A stretch of DNA of 64,000 bases from PALSA-350 sp963794165 (lineage in GTDB: Bacteria > Acidobacteriota > Terriglobia > Terriglobales > Acidobacteriaceae). Of this stretch, positions 8,463-16,536 are shown one piece after another. Position 1 is the first letter of the stretch; every line of letters begins with the position of its first letter. The notes beneath the pieces were generated by a model. That model saw only the letters and a list, made by a program, of their open reading frames with translations, was not told where the DNA came from and made no database searches. Where the stretch lies: the NCBI GenBank assembly GCA_963794165.1, contig CAWCCT010000007.1:1-64000 (forward strand), given 5' to 3'. The position numbers and the translations under genes are program-made.

Positions 8463-9089
8463 ATGCACGCCTCTGGTGGAGCGGCAACGCAAATTAGAAG
8501 CGCGTTCGCTGAAGCTGGTATTAACGAACTGCCCCCAGTAGCCTACGATCAGTTCGAGACCTACCTGGAATTATTGCTGCGATGGAATCTGCGGATGAAT
8601 CTGACCGCGGTTCGCGAGCCGGAAGCAATCATCCGCCGCCATTTTGTGGAGTGCGCATTCGCTGCCCAGCATCTGCCTAGGGAGATAACGACTCTGCTGG
8701 ATTACGGCTCGGGCGCAGGGCTGCCCGGGATACCCATCGCGATCTGTCGGCCGGAAATTCAAGTCACTCTCGCCGAAGCCCAAGGTAAAAAGATCGCCTT
8801 TTTGTCTGAGGCGCTCCGGGTTCTCCGCCTTGCGGGAGAACTCTTCGGTGCCCGCGTAGAAACAATGCCTGCAAAGCTGGTCTTCGACGCGGTCACGATG
8901 CGAGCGGTAGAAAAGATGGCCTTGGCAATGCCCTTCGCAATTCAGCACGCCAAGCACTGTCTGGTCCTGTTCACAACCCAGGAATCGGCGGGCGCATATC
9001 TAGGTCAGGCTCCTGAGCTGAGATGGCTGGCTCCACTTGCTATCCCGAACACCGAGCAGATGGTCCTCGCAATCGGGCAACGCGCTTGA
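8463..9089 (+). CDS. rsmG: 16S rRNA (guanine527-N7)-methyltransferase RsmG (GidB)
   Basis: RsmG methylates G527 of 16S rRNA using S-adenosylmethionine. The 208-residue length is typical. The SAM-binding strand-loop LLDYGSGAGLPGIPIAI lies near residue 78, preceded by RWNLRMNLTAVREPEAIIRRHFVEC, a family hallmark. Gene order rsmG, parS sites, parA, parB is the conserved gidB-parAB arrangement often found near the replication origin. The usual mnmG (gidA) neighbour is absent here. Confidence 0.94.
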   Translation: MHASGGAATQIRSAFAEAGINELPPVAYDQFETYLELLLRWNLRMNLTAVREPEAIIRRHFVECAFAAQHLPREITTLLDYGSGAGLPGIPIAICRPEIQVTLAEAQGKKIAFLSEALRVLRLAGELFGARVETMPAKLVFDAVTMRAVEKMALAMPFAIQHAKHCLVLFTTQESAGAYLGQAPELRWLAPLAIPNTEQMVLAIGQRA

Positions 9090-9102
9090 CCAACGCGGCC
9101 TG

Positions 9103-9118
9103 TGTTCCACGTGGAACA
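9103..9118. promoter_or_regulatory. parS centromere site 1
   Basis: A perfect 16-bp palindrome, TGTTCCACGTGGAACA, extends by one pair to 18 bp at 9102-9119. It differs from the widespread chromosomal parS consensus TGTTTCACGTGAAACA only by a symmetric T/A to C/G change. It lies 14 bases after the rsmG stop and upstream of parA, the position expected for ParB loading sites. Confidence 0.9.
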
Positions 9119-9148
9119 CGGACCCGGTTATGGGCCGGAAGCCGCTTT

Positions 9149-9164
9149 TGTTCCACGTGGAACG
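9149..9164. promoter_or_regulatory. parS centromere site 2
   Basis: TGTTCCACGTGGAACG matches site 1 at 15 of 16 positions; only the last base breaks the symmetry. The two sites are centred 46 bp apart, so ParB clamps could load at both. They may also let ParB or ParA regulate the parAB promoter, which must lie between here and 9357. Confidence 0.87.
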
Positions 9165-9356
9165 TACCGCGATTTCCACCGGCCCCCGAAGGAGCCCTCC
9201 CAGTAAACGCCATTTGCTGCCACTCTATCTCCTTATAAATCTGGCAGTTCCAGCACCCCTCTTTCCCAAGTCGTGGGTTCTCCACATTTCGCTCCCAGTT
9301 CTGCACATCGCAATTCTTGCTCTCCTCCTCATCCCCCGATACTCTTCCAATACGTC

Positions 9357-10214
9357 ATGGGTAAAGTAATCGCGGTCGTCAATCAAAAGGGCGGGGTTGG
9401 AAAAACTACTACCGCAATCAACCTCTCCGCAGCACTGGCTCTTGAAGGATTGACTTGCCTCCTCGTCGATTGCGATCCACAGGCCAATTCCTCCGGGGGA
9501 TTGGGAGTGCCCCGAGACGAAAACCGCAATTCAACCTACGACATCCTGACTGGCAACGCGACCATCGCTGAAGCAACCCTACCAACGGAAATTGAAGGCC
9601 TGAAGTTAGTTCCGGGCAGCAACCACCTGATTGGCGCCACCGTTGAATTGATCCAAGCCGAACGCCGGGAGTATCGTCTCCGCCAGGCTCTGGAGCCCGT
9701 CCGCAGCCTTTACAACTTCATCTTCCTCGACTGCCCGCCGGCGCTTGATCTTCTTACCCTGAACGCCCTCGTTGCCGCTGACCGCTTGCTGGTCCCGATG
9801 CAGGCGGAATACTTCGCCCTGGAAGGCATTTCAGAGCTGCTCACGACCCTCGGCCGCATTCAAGCGGCCTTCAACCCCACCCTCGACATTGAGGGCGTAA
9901 TCCTCACCATGTACGACGAGCGGACCAACCTGGCCCAGCAGGTCACCGAAAATCTGCGCCGCTTTTTCGGAGCAAAACTGCTCAAGACTGCCATTCCCCG
10001 CAACGTACGTCTGGCGGAGGCCCCAAGCTATGGCAAGCCTGTCGTCCTCTATGACCCACGATCCCGCGGAGCAGAGGCGTATAGAGACCTTGCCGCAGAA
10101 ATCCTTGCTCGTAACAACATCGAGAGCCCGCGCGCACTGGAGCGAAAAGCAGCCTTGCAGGCGCAGTCAGCGCCGCGTGCGGAAACGAAAGTGCGTTTCT
10201 GGCCCTATGCTTGA
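9357..10214 (+). CDS. parA: Chromosome partitioning ATPase ParA (Soj)
   Basis: ParA is the Walker-type ATPase that positions ParB-parS complexes on the nucleoid. The 285-residue protein begins MGKVIAVVNQKGGVGKTTT with the deviant Walker A. It continues with DCDPQANSSGGLG, the Walker B FIFLDCPPALDLLTLNAL, and the conserved VILTMYDERTNLAQQV. The frame is open upstream to 9273, but ATG 9357 places the Walker loop at the usual distance from the start. parB follows 102 bases downstream. Confidence 0.95.
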   Translation: MGKVIAVVNQKGGVGKTTTAINLSAALALEGLTCLLVDCDPQANSSGGLGVPRDENRNSTYDILTGNATIAEATLPTEIEGLKLVPGSNHLIGATVELIQAERREYRLRQALEPVRSLYNFIFLDCPPALDLLTLNALVAADRLLVPMQAEYFALEGISELLTTLGRIQAAFNPTLDIEGVILTMYDERTNLAQQVTENLRRFFGAKLLKTAIPRNVRLAEAPSYGKPVVLYDPRSRGAEAYRDLAAEILARNNIESPRALERKAALQAQSAPRAETKVRFWPYA

Positions 10215-10316
10215 TTTCCTCTCCCCAGAGTGGTGTTCTCCAGAATTCCGGCCAACTGTGGAACATGGCCGCAACCGAGTTCGCAGTTCTCAACCTCCGG
10301 CTTTTAGGACGCAACA

Positions 10317-11240
10317 ATGACTCCATCCGTTGAAATACCAAAACGCCGCGCCCTCGGCAAAGGTCTCGAATCCCTGCTGCCTGGACGATCTGGATTCACT
10401 CCCACTCCTGCCTCTTCCTCCTCCTCCGCTCCTCCTCTCAACGATGAGGGCAAGCCCAGAGAGATACCCGTCGACCAGATTGAGCGGAACCCTTTTCAGA
10501 CGCGAGCGACCGTCGATGAAAACGCTCTGAGAGAACTGGCTGCCTCAATTGCGTCTACGGGCGTAGTGCAACCAATCCTGGTCCGGCCGCTGGCGGACGA
10601 TCGTTTTCAACTGATCGCCGGCGAGCGCCGCTGGCTCGCCTCCAAGATGGCCGGCAAAGCCACGGTGCCTGCCATTCTGCGCCATGTGTCCGACGAGCAG
10701 GCGATGGAAATAACCATCGTCGAAAATCTGCAGCGTACTGATCTCAACCCCATGGAACAGGCTCGTGCGTACGATCGCCTGAGCCACCACTTCAAAATGA
10801 CGCAAGAGCAAATGGCCCAGCGAACAGGCAAGGACCGAGCCTCTGTGGCCAACTTCCTCCGCCTCCTTCGCTTGCCCATCGAAGTGCAGCAAAAAGTAGA
10901 GACCGGAGCTCTCAGCTTTGGCCACGCGCGCACGTTGTTATCGCTGGAGTCCCCCGAGGCCATTCTGAAGGCGGCGCAAAAGGTGACTGCCCTATCCATG
11001 TCAGTGCGCCAGACCGAAAGCTATGTGCAGGGATTGCTGAACCCTGAAAAGAAGCCGCAGGGCGAACAAAAAGAGAAGGAGCCGCTGGATCCGAATGTCC
11101 GCGAGGCACGCGATCTGTTGCAGCGGGCCCTTGGCCTGAAGGTCTCGATCGAGGACAAGAATGGCCGCGGACGAGTGATCATCGAATATTCACGCTTGGA
11201 AGATTTCGATGCCCTGCTCGAGACCATTGCCGGCAAATAG
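10317..11240 (+). CDS. parB: Chromosome partitioning CTPase/DNA-binding protein ParB (Spo0J)
   Basis: ParB binds parS and spreads as a CTP-loaded clamp. The 307-residue protein has the ParA-interacting N-terminus ALGKGLESLLPG. The CTP-binding domain has REIPVDQIERNPFQTR and the LIAGERRW motif near residue 100. The helix-turn-helix MTQEQMAQRTGKDRASVANFLRLL recognises parS, and a C-terminal dimerisation region follows. A low-complexity Pro/Ser linker (about 37-46) and a Lys/Glu-rich linker near 250 are normal for the family. The two parS sites are about 1.2 kb upstream. Confidence 0.95.
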   Translation: MTPSVEIPKRRALGKGLESLLPGRSGFTPTPASSSSSAPPLNDEGKPREIPVDQIERNPFQTRATVDENALRELAASIASTGVVQPILVRPLADDRFQLIAGERRWLASKMAGKATVPAILRHVSDEQAMEITIVENLQRTDLNPMEQARAYDRLSHHFKMTQEQMAQRTGKDRASVANFLRLLRLPIEVQQKVETGALSFGHARTLLSLESPEAILKAAQKVTALSMSVRQTESYVQGLLNPEKKPQGEQKEKEPLDPNVREARDLLQRALGLKVSIEDKNGRGRVIIEYSRLEDFDALLETIAGK

Positions 11241-11323
11241 GGCTCGGGCAATGCCCTGTTTATGAAACCAACACAGTTACATTACGCATCTCCGTCAATG
11301 AGAGTGCGGCGATCCGGCCAGTC

Positions 11324-12058
11324 ATGAGTGCGGCGGAGCTGGCATTTCGCTTCCGCGTCTTCCTCTTTATCCTGCTTTATCTGCTAGGTTTTTTCCCGCC
11401 CTGGGACTTTCTAGCCGGCAGCCGCGGCACGCTCTGGCTTGCAGCATCGGCCTGGGTGGCGCGTGTGGGCGGGATGGGCCTCGCCGCCGCCACCATTGGA
11501 GTGACACTGGCTGCCCTCTTGTGCCTGGTTGCGGGAGCTCTTCTGCGGGTCTGGGGCACCGCCTATCTGGGTTCCGGCGTGATGCGCGGTGCTTCGCTCG
11601 CAGGCGACCAAGTCGTCGCCGCCGGACCGTACCATTATGTACGCAATCCCCTCTATCTCGGATCGTGGCTGCTCGCCATTGGAGTCTGCATCCTGATGCC
11701 GCCCAGCGGAGCCGCCTTTTTTCTGCCGGCCTTCAGCATCTACACCCTGCTGCTCATCGGTGTGGAGGAGCGCTTCCTAATGAAGAGGCAGGGGGATGTT
11801 TACCTGCAGTACCGCCGCCGTGTTCCCCGTCTGTTGCCTCGTCTGACCGCCGGCGATATCACCTCATCCGGCAGTCCGCGGTGGATGTCAGCTTTTTTGA
11901 ACGAGACTTATCCAATAGCCATCACGTTTTGTTTTGCGCTGTTCGCCTGGCGCTACAACGCGCACATCCTGATCCGATGTGTGCTTATCTGCTATGGCCT
12001 TTCTCTCGTGGTTCGCGCAATGACAAAGCGGCCTGCGGCGGAAGCGAGCCCGCAGTGA
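11324..12058 (+). CDS. Isoprenylcysteine carboxyl methyltransferase-like integral membrane methyltransferase
   Basis: This 244-residue protein has about five to six hydrophobic segments. The ICMT/PEMT C-terminal signature is present: GPYHYVRNPLYLGSW near residue 108, then GVEERFLMKRQGDVYLQYRRRVPRLLP near 146. In characterised relatives these bind SAM and the lipid substrate. Bacteria lack prenylated CaaX proteins, so the true substrate is unknown; phospholipid or isoprenoid-like targets are possible. It starts 83 bases after parB and may be cotranscribed with it. Confidence 0.75.
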   Translation: MSAAELAFRFRVFLFILLYLLGFFPPWDFLAGSRGTLWLAASAWVARVGGMGLAAATIGVTLAALLCLVAGALLRVWGTAYLGSGVMRGASLAGDQVVAAGPYHYVRNPLYLGSWLLAIGVCILMPPSGAAFFLPAFSIYTLLLIGVEERFLMKRQGDVYLQYRRRVPRLLPRLTAGDITSSGSPRWMSAFLNETYPIAITFCFALFAWRYNAHILIRCVLICYGLSLVVRAMTKRPAAEASPQ

Positions 12059-12111
12059 AACCCTGGTTGTTTAAGGGCAGGGGTCAACTTCAAAGCGCGC
12101 TTTGTATCAGA

Positions 12112-12129
12112 GCACGACTTCAGTCGTGC
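12112..12129. repeat. GCACGACTTCAGTCGTGC palindrome
   Basis: The seven-base arms GCACGAC and GTCGTGC flank TTCA. It is one of the dispersed GC-rich palindromes (see 53926-53985 and 60500-60890) with a short TTCA/TGAA/TTTA loop. It lies 54 bases after the stop of the methyltransferase gene. Confidence 0.6.
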
Positions 12130-12213
12130 CGAAAAGAGCGAGTGGGACGAGGGCTAGGGCAGTTGAAGGTTACCGGCTTTTAGTTCCCGTGCGAACCTCA
12201 TGGATGCGATGAT

Positions 12214-12249
12214 GGGTGCCCCAGGTCTCGATTTTGAGACCTGGGATTC
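12214..12249. repeat. GTGCCCCA-type intergenic hairpin, copy 2
   Basis: CCCAGGTCTC (12220-12229) pairs with GAGACCTGGG (12236-12245) across a 6-base loop. Its flanks GGGTGC and ATTC match those of copy 1 (3875-3917). Two stem positions differ between copies with compensating changes, which indicates selection for the hairpin. Confidence 0.62.
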
Positions 12250-12328
12250 GTCACGCAAATGCCGGCGGACTCAATTTGGAAAGCTTGTAGGGGGACCTGC
12301 CGCTTCCGGGTTCTCACACAGACGTGAA

Positions 12329-12450
12329 GCGATCCTGACCTTTCAGTCAGACTCATTGCTCCGTACGCAAATTCGAGCCTGGTGATGTGGTTTACGGGAA
12401 CATGAGGGGTTCAGAGGGCGAGGCAGGTTGCCTCCACACCTTAGATAGCC
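12329..12450. repeat. ~120-bp direct repeat, copy A
   Basis: From GCGATCCTGACC to TAGATAGCC this stretch matches copy B (12614-12733) over almost its whole length with scattered differences. Shared words include CAGAGGGCGAGGCAGGT, ACTCATTG and GGGAACATGAGGGG-like sequence. No convincing gene lies here, and the short open frames do not correspond between copies. The unit looks like a duplicated non-coding element. Confidence 0.6.
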
Positions 12451-12493
12451 TTATTAGAAAAAGACGGGCTAAGCCCCTAGCTGCTGACCTGTT

Positions 12494-12611
12494 GTGCCAG
12501 CCCCGGACTTCCTCGCCGCAGCGAGCATCAGTCCGGGGGAGCGGGTTTTCAAACCCGCGGAAACGCTCGGTATATCAATTTCGGGGGCTTTAGCCCTGGT
12601 GGCTGCTTCTC
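12494..12611. repeat. Composite palindromic repeat, copy 1
   Basis: The order is TGTGCCAGCCCCGGACT, a matching AGTCCGGGG arm, AGCGGGTTTTCAAACCCGCGGAA, then GGGGCTTTAGCCCTGGTGGCTGCTTCTC. The same order occurs at 19972-20070. Copy 1 has an extra stretch of about 17 bases in the first hairpin loop. Two or three hairpins in fixed order, repeated in two distant gaps, suggest a REP/BIME-like mobile extragenic element. Confidence 0.7.
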
Positions 12612-12613
12612 GA

Positions 12614-12733
12614 GCGACCCTGACTTCAGTCACACTCATTGTTCCGCACGCAAACTCGAGCGTGCTGACGCGGCCTACGGAAACATGAGGGGTACAGAGG
12701 GCGAGGCAGGTCGCCTGCCCTCCTTGGATAGCC
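12614..12733. repeat. ~120-bp direct repeat, copy B
   Basis: This is the second copy of the repeat at 12329-12450. The composite palindromic element (12494-12611) sits between the two copies and touches this one directly. The whole 12059-12752 gap of about 0.7 kb holds only repeats; no gene was recognised in it. Confidence 0.6.
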
Positions 12734-12752
12734 GTACCATGCTGCCGGTGTG

Positions 12753-13049
12753 CTACTTCCTTGGCGGCGCGATGGTATCTTTAGCAGCCTTGGCCACACG
12801 GAACTTAACGACGGTCTTGGCCTTGATCTTGATGGTTTCGCCAGTTTGAGGATTGCGACCCATGCGGGCCTTCCGCTCGGCCTTTACCAACCGGCCAAGC
12901 CCGGGGATGACGAACACGCCATTCTTCTTCGTTTCCTTCACCGCCGTCTCTGCCAGCAGATCGAGAAATGCAGCCGATTGCTTGTTGGTCAACTCAAGTC
13001 TTTCTGCCATCGTTCGGACCAGTGCTGTCTTGGTCATGCCTGTTGCCAT
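12753..13049 (-). CDS. HU-family DNA-binding protein
   Basis: This is a small nucleoid protein of 98 residues. MTKTALVRTMAERLELTNKQSAAFLDLLAETAV forms the helical dimer body. GVFVIPGLGRLVKAERKARMGRNPQTGETIKIKAKTVVKFRVAKAAKD contains the beta arms, with the GRNPQTGE tip that inserts into the DNA minor groove. The initiation site is either the first ATG or the ATG four codons later (MTKT), which would give the commoner length. A single-gene transcript is likely, since the flanking gaps hold no genes. The 299 bases upstream (13050-13348) show nothing recognisable. Confidence 0.92.
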   Translation of the reverse strand: MATGMTKTALVRTMAERLELTNKQSAAFLDLLAETAVKETKKNGVFVIPGLGRLVKAERKARMGRNPQTGETIKIKAKTVVKFRVAKAAKDTIAPPRK

Positions 13050-13348
13050 ATTGTGTCCTTCTTTCCTGTGTGTTATTTCATGGACTCATGGTCACGGTCT
13101 TCCGCACCCTTGAGAATCCATGTCTTGACCGGTCTCCGTAAATCTGACGCCCGTCAATAACGCGCATCGATCATCAGGAACCCCAGTGTTTATGCGGGTA
13201 AAACCACCCCACCGCCGTTTACGATGCGGCTTTGGCCCGCGTTTGTCAACCGAAAAACCGAGATTTGTTCCGTTTTTGGCTTGTTTTTGCCACATTTCCC
13301 GCAATTTGTTGGGATTTCCTTGGAATAAGCCCTGCTTTTCAAAGAAGA

Positions 13349-14083
13349 CTACAAGCCGAACAACGGCCGTCGCTTCTTCTGCATACTCGCTAACAGCGGC
13401 GTATTGAGAGCATTCACCAGGGGCGTGGCGAGGCGGAAACGCCGGATTATCTGGCCGGCAAAATCCTTCTTGAGTGACGCCGCCGGCTCCAGCTTGGCCT
13501 CAACGCCCCACTGCCGGCATAGCAGCAAATCCATCGCCGGGTGCTCTTTAGGAAAACCTTTTGGCGCCCGGCTGAGCGGCATCCCAGTAAACGAGTCCAT
13601 GGTGCGCTTGAGCTTGCGATCGGCGAGCAGCTGGCGCACCTCCGCATGGTGCCGCAATAGGTACTCCCTGATTGCCAGCAGCTGCTCGCGCTCTGGCATA
13701 TAAACGCCGGCCGCAATCAGCACCTCATCCGGGGAGATATGCATGTAGTAGCCGCCCCCGGAAGTCTTTTCCAAACCTTCCCGCGACCACCAAGCGGAGA
13801 TGTGGCTTTTGTAAGGCCGTTTGTCAGAAGAAAATCGTATGTCGCGATAAATGCGCATCATACATTTTTGAGCTGGGCGCACGTGGGCGGGAGCGAACCC
13901 TTCCATGGCTCGGTTCACGGTTTCTATGAGCGCAAGCATCGGCTGCTTCAGCTCGCGCTCGAACTCTGGTTTATGAGTCTCGAACCACTCCCGGCGATTA
14001 TTTCGCCGCAGGCTGCGCAGGAATCTCAGTCCGGCTTCACGGAAGTACGGTTCACCGTCAATGTGGGGAAAGGGAGAGATCAT
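13349..14083 (-). CDS. DUF2461 / TIGR02453 family protein
   Basis: The 244-residue protein resembles the DUF2461 family: FLRSLRRNNRREWFETHKPEFE near residue 25, RIYRDIRFSSDKRPYKSHISAWW near 80, and GGYYMHISPDEVLIAAGVYMPEREQLLAIREYL near 113. The family is widespread in bacteria and fungi and its biochemical role is not established. I chose ATG 14083; a GTG two codons upstream (14089) is an alternative. It is transcribed away from the next gene. Confidence 0.8.
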   Translation of the reverse strand: MISPFPHIDGEPYFREAGLRFLRSLRRNNRREWFETHKPEFERELKQPMLALIETVNRAMEGFAPAHVRPAQKCMMRIYRDIRFSSDKRPYKSHISAWWSREGLEKTSGGGYYMHISPDEVLIAAGVYMPEREQLLAIREYLLRHHAEVRQLLADRKLKRTMDSFTGMPLSRAPKGFPKEHPAMDLLLCRQWGVEAKLEPAASLKKDFAGQIIRRFRLATPLVNALNTPLLASMQKKRRPLFGL

Positions 14084-14311
14084 GATCACGAATAGATCGA
14101 AAGACGCGGCTCCCGCGGGCTGAAGCCATAAGAAAGCTTGGTGTCAACGCAGGTAACCGAGACAGTAACTTCGAAGGATATACTTAAAAATTCGCATTCA
14201 GGTACAAAGGTAATGGACTTATTAGGCCACAATAGAACCTGTTTTGATGAATGTGAAATAGACTTTGCTTGCCTCCCTCAATCTGACAAGGCTGTCCGGC
14301 TGCTTACCTAC

Positions 14312-14764
14312 ATGAGACAACTTGCCTTTTTTTGCTTAATTTTGGCCACTTCGACGCTGTGCGCGCGTGCGCGTGTGCATGAGATGGAGTTCGACCAGGC
14401 TCGCCAGGTTGCGCTTATCGTCGCCAAGCACGACAACATCACGGTGGATGATCGCACGATCGTGATGAACTCGATGGATACTCGGACAGACACCGGCTTC
14501 ATCCGCGGGTACTATAGCTTTCTCATCGTTCGGGAAAGCGACTCGCCCTCCAAGCCTGATGAAACGATTCGCATGTATGTAGTTTCCAAGAAGACCGCCG
14601 ACACTTGGGAGCTCAATCTTTGCACGCATTACTCGTTTCCCGAACTGCAGAAATTTCAGCACGACATTATGCACGAGACCGGAGCACGTTCCGGTGACGA
14701 TGCCGATATGCCCAAGGCAATTGGCTGTGTTGATAAAGGACAGCTGGAGCCGGCGTCGGAGTAA
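14312..14764 (+). CDS. Small exported protein of unknown function
   Basis: The 150-residue product from ATG 14312 starts MRQLAFFCLILATSTLCARA, a clear Sec signal peptide likely cut near residue 20. The mature part has no motif I recognise. It contains GYYSFLIVRESDSPSKPDETIRMYVVSKKTADTWELNLC and ends in an acidic tail. The frame is open upstream to 14138, but that stretch is AT-rich and not protein-like, so it probably holds the promoter (14090-14311). Homologues restricted to Acidobacteria are plausible but untested. Confidence 0.6.
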   Translation: MRQLAFFCLILATSTLCARARVHEMEFDQARQVALIVAKHDNITVDDRTIVMNSMDTRTDTGFIRGYYSFLIVRESDSPSKPDETIRMYVVSKKTADTWELNLCTHYSFPELQKFQHDIMHETGARSGDDADMPKAIGCVDKGQLEPASE

Positions 14765-14776
14765 CCTTTTTGGTGC

Positions 14777-14817
14777 AAAAAGAAGAAGCCCACGCCTCCC
14801 TGGCATGGGCTTCTTCT
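14777..14817 (-). terminator. Intrinsic terminator, mainly for ruvA
   Basis: A perfect 12-bp stem, AGAAGAAGCCCA (14781-14792) with TGGGCTTCTTCT (14806-14817), has a 13-base loop. On the minus strand it is followed by TTTTT (14781-14777). The hairpin lies in the convergent gap between the exported-protein gene and ruvA, about 225 bases past the ruvA stop. On the plus strand the following bases are only weakly T-rich, so it works best for minus-strand transcripts. Bases 14818-15042 hold nothing else recognisable. Confidence 0.7.
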
Positions 14818-15042
14818 CCGCGGCATCACCGGAGTGAGCTGCAAACTCAAGAACCGCCGGGGGAACGGCTCTCTTTTCATCTGTGGTGTTACTCTCTGGT
14901 TACTGCATTTGCCGTGCCAAACAGCCAAGCGTAAGAGCATTGTGGTTTCAGCACTTTACCGGCCTGTGGATATTTGGTACGCCAAACAGCAAGCTCAATC
15001 TACGCATTGCTGGGAAAAATCTACCTGTCAGATAGCGACATT

Positions 15043-15633
15043 TTAATTGCGCATTCCAGCCAAAGCGGCCCTAAAAAGCGTCTCAAAATTGTCACCTACC
15101 GTCTTATCCTTGGCCACTGCGGCGGCGATTGCTTTTTGCGCCAACGGGCGTTGATAACCCAGGTTCACCAGAGCGGAAAGCACATCGTCTGTGGATGGTC
15201 CGGTGGCGATCTCGCGCGGTGCGGCCGCCATATCTTCGAGTTTGTCCTTCAGATCCACCACCAGCCGCTCGGCCATTCGTTTACCGATGCCGGGAATTTG
15301 AGAAAGCGTGGCATGATCCTGGCCGCGGATGGCGCTTACTAACCGCTCGCTGCTCAAGCCGCTCTGGATGGTAACTGCGAGCTTCGGGCCCACGCCGCTC
15401 ACCGTGATCAAGCGCTCGAACACGCGTTTCTCTTCTCTGTCGAGAAAGCCGTAGAGGGCCAGGGCATCTTCGCGCACGTGGGTGTGGATGAAGAGAGCCA
15501 CCTCGGTTCCCTCCGGCGGCAGCGCGCTAAAAGTGGGCACGCTGATCACGACGTCGTAGCCGACTCCTCCAGCTTCGATGATCGCCTGCTGAGGATACTT
15601 CGCCAGCAACCGTCCCCGCAGGTGCGCAATCAT
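15043..15633 (-). CDS. ruvA: Holliday junction branch migration protein RuvA
   Basis: RuvA binds four-way junctions as a tetramer and recruits the RuvB motor. The 196-residue protein shows the N-terminal OB fold (MIAHLRGRLLAKYPQQAIIEAGGVGYDV) and two helix-hairpin-helix motifs (GVGPKLAVTIQSG near 80, IPGIGKRMAERLVVDLKDKL near 113). The C-terminal RuvB-binding domain is DVLSALVNLGYQRPLAQKAIAA. ruvC and ruvB are not adjacent. Upstream, 25 bases away, is a gene of unknown function on the same strand. Confidence 0.95.
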   Translation of the reverse strand: MIAHLRGRLLAKYPQQAIIEAGGVGYDVVISVPTFSALPPEGTEVALFIHTHVREDALALYGFLDREEKRVFERLITVSGVGPKLAVTIQSGLSSERLVSAIRGQDHATLSQIPGIGKRMAERLVVDLKDKLEDMAAAPREIATGPSTDDVLSALVNLGYQRPLAQKAIAAAVAKDKTVGDNFETLFRAALAGMRN

Positions 15634-15658
15634 GCGCTGATTGTACCGTTAGCGCTTT

Positions 15659-16480
15659 CTAGAATTTGTGGCGATAGGAAATTTGAAAATCGTAGCCGGC
15701 GTTGGGAGGAAACAGCGCTGCGACGTGCCGCAAACGCTCGGCCAGCGCGGGCGCGGCGAGCAGCGGATACTCGCGCTCTCGAAGATCGGTGTAGTTGAAG
15801 TCGAGCGTGAGAGAAAGCATATAGATGGCGAGAGCATCTGAAAACGCGGACTCAAAGAAGCTGCTCTTTGCCTTCTCGTCGATTCGTCCCTTCTCCACTC
15901 CACGGCCTATGACAGGCTGTTCCAGACGAGAAAAACTTCTCTCCGCCCCACGCGTAGGGCCTTCGTTGCGGCCGCGGTCCAGTGCCCGCCGCCGGCTTTC
16001 GTAGCTGTCCTGGCTGGTTTCTCCGCGCACCTCCGCCAGGGCCTGCGACCACGCCAGGTCGCAGAAAGTTTGCGGCACCCCAGCCGCTTCGACAAAGTGG
16101 TGCCCGACATTGATGAAAAATTCGAAAGCCAGAGCAAACCGGTCCTGCATCAGCCGGGTGGAAATGAAGATGCAATCAGCCCCGTCGAATTGCACATTGC
16201 GGTGACACATTGCGCGATCGCCCAGGTCGATGGTGTAGCCGGGCGCCACCATCGTCTCTTCGGTTTCACCAATGGTGAGAGGCACAAAATAATATGCATG
16301 CCGGCTCAGCGCGGCGGCGATTGCGTTGGGCACTGCCTGCACGATCGGCGCCAGCTCCTGTTCGGTGATGTGCGTGTCGGCAAAGATCGCGTAAGACAGG
16401 TGGTTCTCCGCCTGACGCACGGGTGTCTGCTGCGCGACAAGCGATGCCGGCAATAACTCCATTTGGGCGACTTCAGCCAT
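15659..16480 (-). CDS. Conserved-looking protein of unknown function
   Basis: The 273-residue protein has no signal peptide or membrane segment and no motif I recognise. Features visible are a segment with several aromatic residues (LSRHAYYFVPLTIGETEET) and DLGDRAMCHRNVQFDGADCIFISTRLMQDRFALAFEFFINVGHHFVEAAG, which contains a HHFVE that could be metal-binding. A charged middle region (about 160-205) is followed by a hydrophobic helix SDALAIYMLSLTLDFNY. It is cotranscribed with ruvA (25-base gap). The codon use is normal, so it is probably a real gene. Confidence 0.6.
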   Translation of the reverse strand: MAEVAQMELLPASLVAQQTPVRQAENHLSYAIFADTHITEQELAPIVQAVPNAIAAALSRHAYYFVPLTIGETEETMVAPGYTIDLGDRAMCHRNVQFDGADCIFISTRLMQDRFALAFEFFINVGHHFVEAAGVPQTFCDLAWSQALAEVRGETSQDSYESRRRALDRGRNEGPTRGAERSFSRLEQPVIGRGVEKGRIDEKAKSSFFESAFSDALAIYMLSLTLDFNYTDLREREYPLLAAPALAERLRHVAALFPPNAGYDFQISYRHKF

Positions 16481-16536
16481 AACCTAGTATTCTAGCTGAG
16501 TGGAGGGGGGTGCATTTCCCCTTTCCGAGGCTCATT

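Noticed and set aside
9090..9356. Replication origin (oriC) next to parAB
   Set aside because: Only parS palindromes are evident. I could not find a cluster of DnaA boxes, and dnaA, dnaN and mnmG are absent, so proximity to the origin is inferred at most.
12387..12593. Short plus-strand frames in the repeat-rich gap
   Set aside because: They run across hairpin repeats and are not conserved between the repeat copies, so they are not genes.
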